DNA from: Deroplatys truncata
Taxonomy: Eukaryota > Arthropoda > Insecta > Mantodea > Mantidae
Length of the DNA stretch: 64,000 nt
Reading direction: 5' to 3'
Assembly: GCA_030765065.1 (NCBI GenBank)
Contig: CM060990.1
Span: forward strand, 667,256,618-667,320,617
Below are positions 57,898-64,000 of this stretch, piece after piece. Made by a program: the position numbers and the translations under genes. Within the stretch, counting starts at the first letter, position 1; each line of letters begins with the position of its first letter. The notes under the pieces are model-generated. The model searched no databases. It was not told where the DNA came from and saw nothing but the letters and a program-made list of their open reading frames with translations.

Positions 57898-59125
57898 AGT
57901 CCATAATAAATGTTTTTAGGAGAGAGGTAAAACTTGCTGGCACTTTTAAAGCTCTTCATACCTAACTATATGTGCTTTCCTAAATGCTGTTACTAACAAA
58001 CTCATTTTTGTTTAATACCAGATTTATATTGAAAAATGCTTTGGACTTGATGCATTTTGAACCAAATATACTGAAATATTATCATGAGCATTAAGAAAAA
58101 ATGGCAAAAAATTATGTTTATTGACATTTTAATTAACAATTTCAATTCCACTTACGAAAGCAGTTTTATATTTTGCTTTGTGCGTTTCTTTTTTAAAAAA
58201 AGTGAGTCTTCAAATTACATTTATCACTTTTTATGTTAACACCTTTATGTTAATGTTTCTTTCAAAAAGTGCAGTCATGTTTCTATATTTAAATAATGCC
58301 AGTTTCTTCCTCCAAATAGTCATATTCTTCTTCTTCATGTAGTTTATTGCTACAGAATGTAAATTCACAACCTTCACATAAAACTGCAGTTCAGCCTCAT
58401 GTCTCCATTCACTCTCCAGCCTCTTTTGTAAGTGTATCAATATCCTTGTTCTTTTCTTCATTGGCTCTGCTTTGGAGTGTTAAAGCCTGGACCTGTGGTA
58501 CATACTCTAATGTAACTCCTGTTTTCAGTGGAGATATGAATGGTTTAGTGGGATGGCAATAAGTTCATTAGATTTGGATCTTTATTGCTCAATCTAAAGG
58601 ATAATGCAAAAAGAAGAAGAAGAAAAACACCTAATACTTCTCACTATTTTTTAAAAATTAGCATGAAAGACAAAACAACACCAAAAAGCAGCTCAATATC
58701 CTTTGCAGGCATTCCACTGCATTTATTTGCATGAGAGTAATACAATAAATATGTATTAATAACCTGGCACAAGCTATTTACCTCTTTTTACTTCTTTGAC
58801 TCCCTTCATTTCCTGCATTTTTATTCTCTTTCTGCTACTTTTACTGTTGCCTGCAGCAATAATTTCCTTTTCCAAGCTGTAATACTTTAGCAAATCTGCT
58901 ATTAGTGCTTCCTTGACACAGCTCCCTGTCTCAGACCTTCAAATAAGCAGATTCACTTTCTTCATTTATTCATTTAGCATGATGTAATACGATAGCAAGA
59001 ACCAAGAAATATTTGATAATGTTGGTAGCAACATGTACATTTCTAATTCCTCAGGACACAGCACAACAGTCAGTATGTACAAAGTGTCGCATAAGCAATT
59101 CTTCACTTCTGTAAAATGGTGCATT
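57898..59125 (-). pseudogene. Duplicated gene-remnant segment, copy 2
   Basis: The reverse complement matches copy 1 (29345-29972 joined to 32756-33310) without the hAT element. Minus-strand frames are better kept: 59214-58966 has QDKWNKMHHFTEVKNCLC, DTLYILTVVLCPEELEMYML; 58930-58780 has CVKEALIADLLKYYSLEKE, IIAAGNSKSSRKRIKMQE; 58510-58320 has TGVTLEYVPQVQALTLQSR, ANEEKNKDIDTLTK, LESEWRHEAELQFYVK and an acidic end HEEEEYDYLEEETGII. These look like exon ends of a host protein that I cannot name, with possible donor GAGGTAAAT between the second and third. Frame breaks indicate a pseudogene. Confidence 0.7.
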
Positions 59126-60633
59126 TTGTTCCATTTATCTTGGTGGAATCTTTCTTGGACAGCCAAAACTACCCACATACCAGAAAAAATTAAGACTATT
59201 TTAAAAAAATTCACATACCACCATTCAAGAGATCTTCAGAGAACCTGACAGTATCAGAAACCTCATAAAATCCAGTAAGTTAGAAAACATACCTCCATCC
59301 AAGAAACCAGTAATTTACAGAATCAGCTGTAAAGACTGTGAAGAAAGATACATAGAAAAAAACAAAAGAAATATAGGAACCACATTGAAGGAGCACCCAA
59401 GACGCATAAAGAAAAAAAAATATTGAAATCAGCTGTAGCTTTGCACTCCTGGAACAAAAGACACAAAATAGAAAATAATGTGCTCCTGTTAAGATCAATA
59501 CAATGACCACTAGGTCTAGAAATCTGGGAAAAGGTTTGCATACTAAACTGCAAAAAATCAATCAATCAATCAATCAATCAATCATAAATTTTGAAGTTCC
59601 TGCTGAAGATAGTTCATCAACCAACCAACTAACATGACAGAGGGATCCAGTGAATCCATAGAAGATAATAGCAACATGTCCAACAGTTGAAATCTGCTGA
59701 TTATGTAGACAACATTGCCTACAAAATGATATTCAGATAATAAATCATTAGTGAAGCAATTCCAGTGTCCATTTAACTTATACTGTAATTTAGTATTATG
59801 ATCTGCACTTCACTGTGTACTACTTCCAGTTCTGGATAGCTGGTTTGTGACATTAAACAATATGAACAAATTACCTACGAGTTTGATCCATGGCTAACAT
59901 AATTATCTTCCAAACAAAGGCTGAAGTTCTATTCTATTGATTCTTTTTCACAACTTTCCCTCGCCCTGAAAGTATAAAACCAGATAGCTTTCAATATTAA
60001 AGACTCCTCTGCATTGTTTGTTAATCATCCATTCTATTCATTGGACATAAAATGCACAGTCAACAGTGGGCAGATATATAAACCATGAGAAAAATGACAA
60101 CATCATGCTTAAAGTCAATATTTGGAAGACATAAACACATTTGTTCATTGTTGTGCAGCTATCCTTTAATGCAGTTTAAGATTTGCTAATACCTTTGGAT
60201 GAGATTTTCTTTTTTTCATAAATTTGTACTACATTTAAAAGCAATAGGATTCTAAGTGCAGCAGAACAATTCACATACAGGACATAATGTGCAGAAGGTA
60301 GTATTGGGGGGGTTGCCTTTAATTGATAAACTTACAGGGCCGCTACAATCACTAAATGTGGCTTGCAAGCCAGGAATCACTACTTCTCAATTTTCAGTTG
60401 GTTCCCACAGAGCTCACAAGGCTAAATATTCCCTATGTTGGACATCCCAGAAGAGAAAAATTCCATGTTGCTACTGGGAATTGCAACTGTGATCCCTTCA
60501 AATCACAGGCAGCAATGCTATCTTGCTGTTTTTATTTTCTCTAAATCTTTGTGTCGCATTCTTTTTTTTTTTTTAAGTTCCCTTGTTTACCCAGTTTATC
60601 ATTACTGTGTTTTTACTGTCTATCATTACCGCA

Positions 60634-60638
<5 letters not shown>
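59126..60638. other. No recognised gene; (AATC)n run
   Basis: (AATC)7 at 59556-59584 and a T12 run near 60564. Frames on both strands lack motifs. Confidence 0.4.
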
Positions 60639-60697
<59 letters not shown>

Positions 60698-60790
60698 CCC
60701 ATGGCAAGACTCGAACCTACAACCCTCAGCTTGGCAGAGCACCAAAGCTACACACTCCAGCAGCCATGGCTACGAGGGCTGGCAAGTTAA
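60639..60790 (-). mobile_element. tRNA-derived SINE with (GT)n tail
   Basis: On the minus strand 60790-60700 has a tRNA-like head ending in the B box GTAGGTTCGAGTCTTGCC at 60720-60703, and the sequence then passes into a (GT)27-type tail at 60693-60639. The A box is weak (near 60760). The frames across the AC tract are incidental. Confidence 0.6.
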
Positions 60791-60917
60791 TTTCTTCTCA
60801 AGTGTTATGATGGAGCCATTTGTATTTTAGTTTCATCAAAGTTGCAACAAGCTTCAGGGATTATAGTAATATATAGAACAATGTGCAGAAAATTTTAGAG
60901 TAGAAAGGCAGTATCTA

Positions 60918-61141
60918 GGTATATTGAAGTTAGGAACATAGGGTTGCAGATGCAGTATAACAACAGGGGCGCTGCATGAACATAAACGAAATTGACTTTA
61001 TGAAACATCATTTGCCAGTCAAAATGAAAGTAACTAACACAACAAATGTGTACATAGTGTCTCATCTATACAGGTACATAATGAGAAACTAACCATTATA
61101 TGTGCATATTGTGCTGTATTCTTTGTTAAGAACAAGACAAC

Positions 61142-61198
<57 letters not shown>

Positions 61199-61627
61199 TA
61201 TTTTATTGCAGTCAATAGACTCTTACAAGAGCATCTGACACTGTCAATTATAGCTATAGAATACAGTTTACTTAATAATAGTGGTATATTGAAGTTAGGA
61301 ACATAGGGTTGCAGATGCAGTATAACAACAGGAGCGCTGCATGAACATAAACGAAATTGACTTTATGAAACATCATTTGCCAGTCAAAATGAAAGTAACT
61401 CAAACAAATGTGTACATAGTGTCTCATCTATACAGGTACATAATGAGAAACTAACCATTATATGTGCATATTGTGCTGTATTCTTTGTTAAGAACAAGAC
61501 AACAACAACAACAACAACAACAATAATAATAATAATAATAATAATAATAATTTTATTGCAGTCAATAGACTCTTACAAGAGCATCTGACACTGTCAATTA
61601 TAGCTATAGAATACAATTTACTTAATA
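60918..61627. repeat. 365-bp tandem duplication with (TAA)n/(CAA)n
   Basis: Unit 1 (60918-61282) and unit 2 (61283-61627) both start GGTATATTGAAGTTAGGAAC and end near CAGTTTACTTAATAATA or CAATTTACTTAATAATA. They differ in the trinucleotide run (61141-61198 mostly TAA; 61501-61550 CAA then TAA) and in a few bases (AACTAACACAACAAATG versus AACTCAAACAAATG). A third, shorter duplication of about 90 bp follows (61632-61790, TCCATTATAATTCA...ATTTCTCTATCAGGAAT twice). The unit includes repeat family C (see 3395-3605). Confidence 0.85.
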
Positions 61628-61734
61628 ATATTTACATATGTACATATATCCATTATAATTCAGTAATAGCATTTCTCTATCAGGAATGATTAATACAGTT
61701 GACTTAATAATATGTACATAAGTATATATATCCA

Positions 61735-63091
61735 TTATAATTCACTAATATTATACAAGCATTTCTCTATCAGGAATAATTTTAGGACAGTTTTAAATTT
61801 TGAATCTCTGGTATTCTTAATTGCACATATATTATATAGTATAGCTCCCATTTTATATGGGTCCTTATTTGTTTGACTTTTATTCGTGCTCACCCTATGA
61901 TAATCGTTTGCTCTTCTCATATCATATGAATGACAGTCTTTATTGAGTATGTTAAATTGCTTTATTTTTAACAAGTATAATGGTTTTAAACACATACAGT
62001 GAAACTACAGTTAGGATGTTTTGTGTTATAAATGTTTCACGGCAGGATTGCTGAAACCGAAGGTTGAACACAGTTCTTACGCACTTTTTTTGTAATTTTA
62101 ATAATCTGTCCATATTGGTTTTACTTGTTCCCCCCCCCCCCCCCCAAATTTCAATTCCATATGTTAGATGTGGGTAAATGATGCCATAGTATGCTGCTTT
62201 AAGAATATTGGTGTCTCCGTATTTTGCTAATTGTCTCAATAGGTACAGTCCTATGTTCATTTTTTTACAGGCAATTTCTACGTGTATGTTGTAAGATAAA
62301 GTTTCTTCTATGTGTATGCCCAGAAATTTATAGCTTCTTACCTGTTCTAAAGCAGTATTGTTAATGTTTATATTTATATTATTGTTTTGAAACATCATGA
62401 ATTTTGTTTTTCCTATATTTAACTTTAGTCCATTGTGTAGGAGATAATGTGATATTTCATCTATTGCATTTGTCATTTTACCTTCTAAACATTCTTTACT
62501 TTCACTCCAGCATATTACAGATGTATCATCTGCGTAGGAGATCACCTTGCTGTTTTCCGGTTCTGGTAAATTATTTATATAGATAAAAAAAAGTGTGGGT
62601 CCCAGTACTGATCCTTGCAGTACCCCCGATATTACTAAATTATACTCTGATTTAATGGTGTGTATAGTGTTACCTTTTTTCCAATTTATTTCTGTGCATT
62701 GCACCCGGTTTTTAAGATATGTTGGTAGTAGTTTATTAATGTGTCCTCTGAAACCGTAGTATTCTAATTTTGTCATTAAGTGATCATGGGACACAGAATC
62801 CAAAGCTTTGGAGAGGTCTAGGTAAATCCCTGCTGTGTTTTTATGGGTATCTTTCAATTCCAACAATTTATATACATATTCTGCTATAGCTGTGATGATT
62901 GATAGTTTACTTCTAAATCCATGTTGAAATTGATTAAGGGTATTATTATATTTTAAAAATCTATTTATCCTAGCATTTGATATTACCATATCACCAGTAG
63001 GCTTCAAAAAACAAATGTGATATTGAACATAATCACACGTAGTGACACTGACCAGTACTATATAAGAGTGCATTTTGTTTACATCTGACAT
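61735..63091 (-). pseudogene. LINE-D reverse transcriptase, 5'-truncated
   Basis: A 379-codon minus-strand frame (63091-61952) contains the reverse transcriptase in order: NQFQHGFRSKLSIITAIAE, GIYLDLSKALDSVSHDHLM with a catalytic Asp in LDLSKA, ISGVLQGSVLGPTLFFIYIN, SYADDTSVICW with the YADD active site, LKLNIGKTKFMMFQN, YKFLGIHIEETLSYNIHVE and YYGIIYPHLTYGIEIWG. One frameshift later, 61995-61735 continues DCHSYDMRRANDYHRVSTNK to FLIEKCLYNISEL. The 3' region runs left to the (TAA)n. All core motifs are intact, but the 5' part and endonuclease are gone. A C16 run in the gene (62130-62145) encodes a poly-Gly insertion. The style is CR1/Jockey-like; clade not assigned. Confidence 0.9.
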
Positions 63092-63740
63092 GCCATAGCA
63101 GGTTTCACAATCGGAGATGCTTAACGTGATGGATTTAATGTTGACACATGTAGCTTCTTCTTTTCAGCATAACAAACACTTAGGGGAATTCAATAATCTA
63201 ATTCAATGAGATTGTTTTACCAAGGCAGTCGTGACCAATAGTTAGCCTGAACATGGCCATAGCTGTTTTCCTAGGGAGGTTGGTTTTCATTTTGGATTTT
63301 GTTGTTCTATACTGTGGTGCCTTGAATCTCTTTTTCTTTTAATAACCTATTTAATAGATTTATGAGCATTTGTAGTTTGTTTCTGTGATAATTTTTGTCC
63401 CTTTTATGGCCAACATATCAGCTTTTTCATTGCCATTCAGTTCACAATGGGCTGGAATCTACTGGAACCAAATATTATTTTTTAAATTTTGAATGTTTTT
63501 TATCATGCAGTACATTTCTTTTATTTTCACCATTTTAAGGGTTGTATTTTAACTGGAGCTCAGCATTAGAGTCAGAAAAAATAACTACATTCTTACAATT
63601 ATGTGGCCAAGAGAATATGTTTCAGAGTGATGTGTAGATAACTTCAATTCCACCATCAAAATTTGTTGTATATTTGTTGAAATTTGGTGTGGCCCTCCCA
63701 TCATATAGAGATTTAAAATGGACGATAAAACTGCCAATTC
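63092..63740 (-). pseudogene. LINE RNase H and C-terminal remnant (family L-H)
   Basis: Broken minus-strand frames give DFDGGIEVIYTSL, NVVIFSDSNAELQLKY (RNase H, usual I.SDS..AL), CELNGNEKADMLAIKGTKI, then ENQPP, KTAMAMFRLTIGHDCLG (usual AMFR..TGHDCL). This repeats the order seen at 7925-8355, so the two are copies of one LINE family, here with more of the RNase H. LINE-D lies immediately downstream and interrupts its tail. Confidence 0.7.
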
Positions 63741-64000
63741 TTAAAAACAGGGTGTCTAAAAAACTGGTTTAAATTGCTCATACAGAAATGCATCTCACAG
63801 TAAAATCTTCCACAGTAATAGCCCTTTGATCTCTAGATGGGGACTACCTAGAAAATAATGAAGGATGAAACAACTAAGATCCTGTTCATTCATTTATTTC
63901 CTTATTGCAATTCATATTTTTCTTGCTACAGTAATGTCACAGTATTCAAAACCAAATTGTCTCAAATAATTCAACAAAGTATCAGATATTGCAAAGTCTC

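Noticed and set aside
59033-59248. Plus-strand frame of 71 codons
   Set aside because: It lies antisense to the better-supported minus-strand frame of duplicated segment copy 2.
60435-60830. Open frame with long Thr-His run
   Set aside because: The frame crosses a (CA)n tract and a SINE head; no protein family.
43921-64000. Search for further collagen exons
   Set aside because: No additional run of three or more in-frame Gly-X-Y triplets next to splice sites was seen on the plus strand.

Overview
This is a stretch of insect-type nuclear genome: AT-rich, gene-poor, no operons, GT-AG introns, and densely packed with decayed transposable elements (mariner, piggyBac, hAT, DDE types, several LINEs, Penelope-like elements and tRNA-derived SINEs). 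The repeat mixture and the roughly 18 kb intron suggest a large insect genome. I cannot name the species, and any narrower placement would be a guess.

The only host gene I can support is a collagen alpha chain on the + strand. Four short in-frame Gly-X-Y exons (105, 45, 63 and 27 bp at 22590, 40622, 40780 and 43894) each begin and end on codon boundaries and have good splice sites. Exon sizes and phase point to a non-fibrillar collagen. The first exon here starts mid-triplet and the last ends on a donor, so the gene extends both ways and the rest of the window is intron or flank.

Layout: 1-22.5 kb is upstream or intron DNA with a LINE ORF1 carrying a 2A-like motif, a 0.87 kb mariner, RNase H LINE remnants beside a TG tract, a complete SINE with a 15-bp target duplication, a second SINE family, several LINE-B copies, a mariner-like element with ~230-bp inverted repeats, and an inverted Penelope pair. 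22.7-40.6 kb is the giant intron: more LINE-B, a LINE split by a Penelope palindrome, a hAT element sitting inside a duplicated segment, and a piggyBac whose right terminus is split by a near-complete mariner. 43.9-64 kb holds three more Penelope-type palindromes (one with GIY-YIG endonuclease tails), DDE transposase remnants, LINE 3' ends, the second copy of the duplicated segment (itself followed by a 1.36 kb TA-flanked element), a 365-bp tandem duplication and a long LINE reverse transcriptase.

The most interesting theme is a recurring arrangement of Penelope-like fragments in head-to-head inverted pairs, at least five times in the window. In three of the pairs each arm carries the same design: CTGATGA (or CTGAGGA), one extra T, a stem-loop, then GAAAC or AAAAC. 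At 27.77-27.82 kb, minus strand, it can be folded by eye into a nearly complete hammerhead ribozyme. Hammerhead motifs in Penelope-like elements are already known, so this is a local example and not a new class. The second theme is unusually readable nested insertion history. I found no evidence for an unprecedented functional system.
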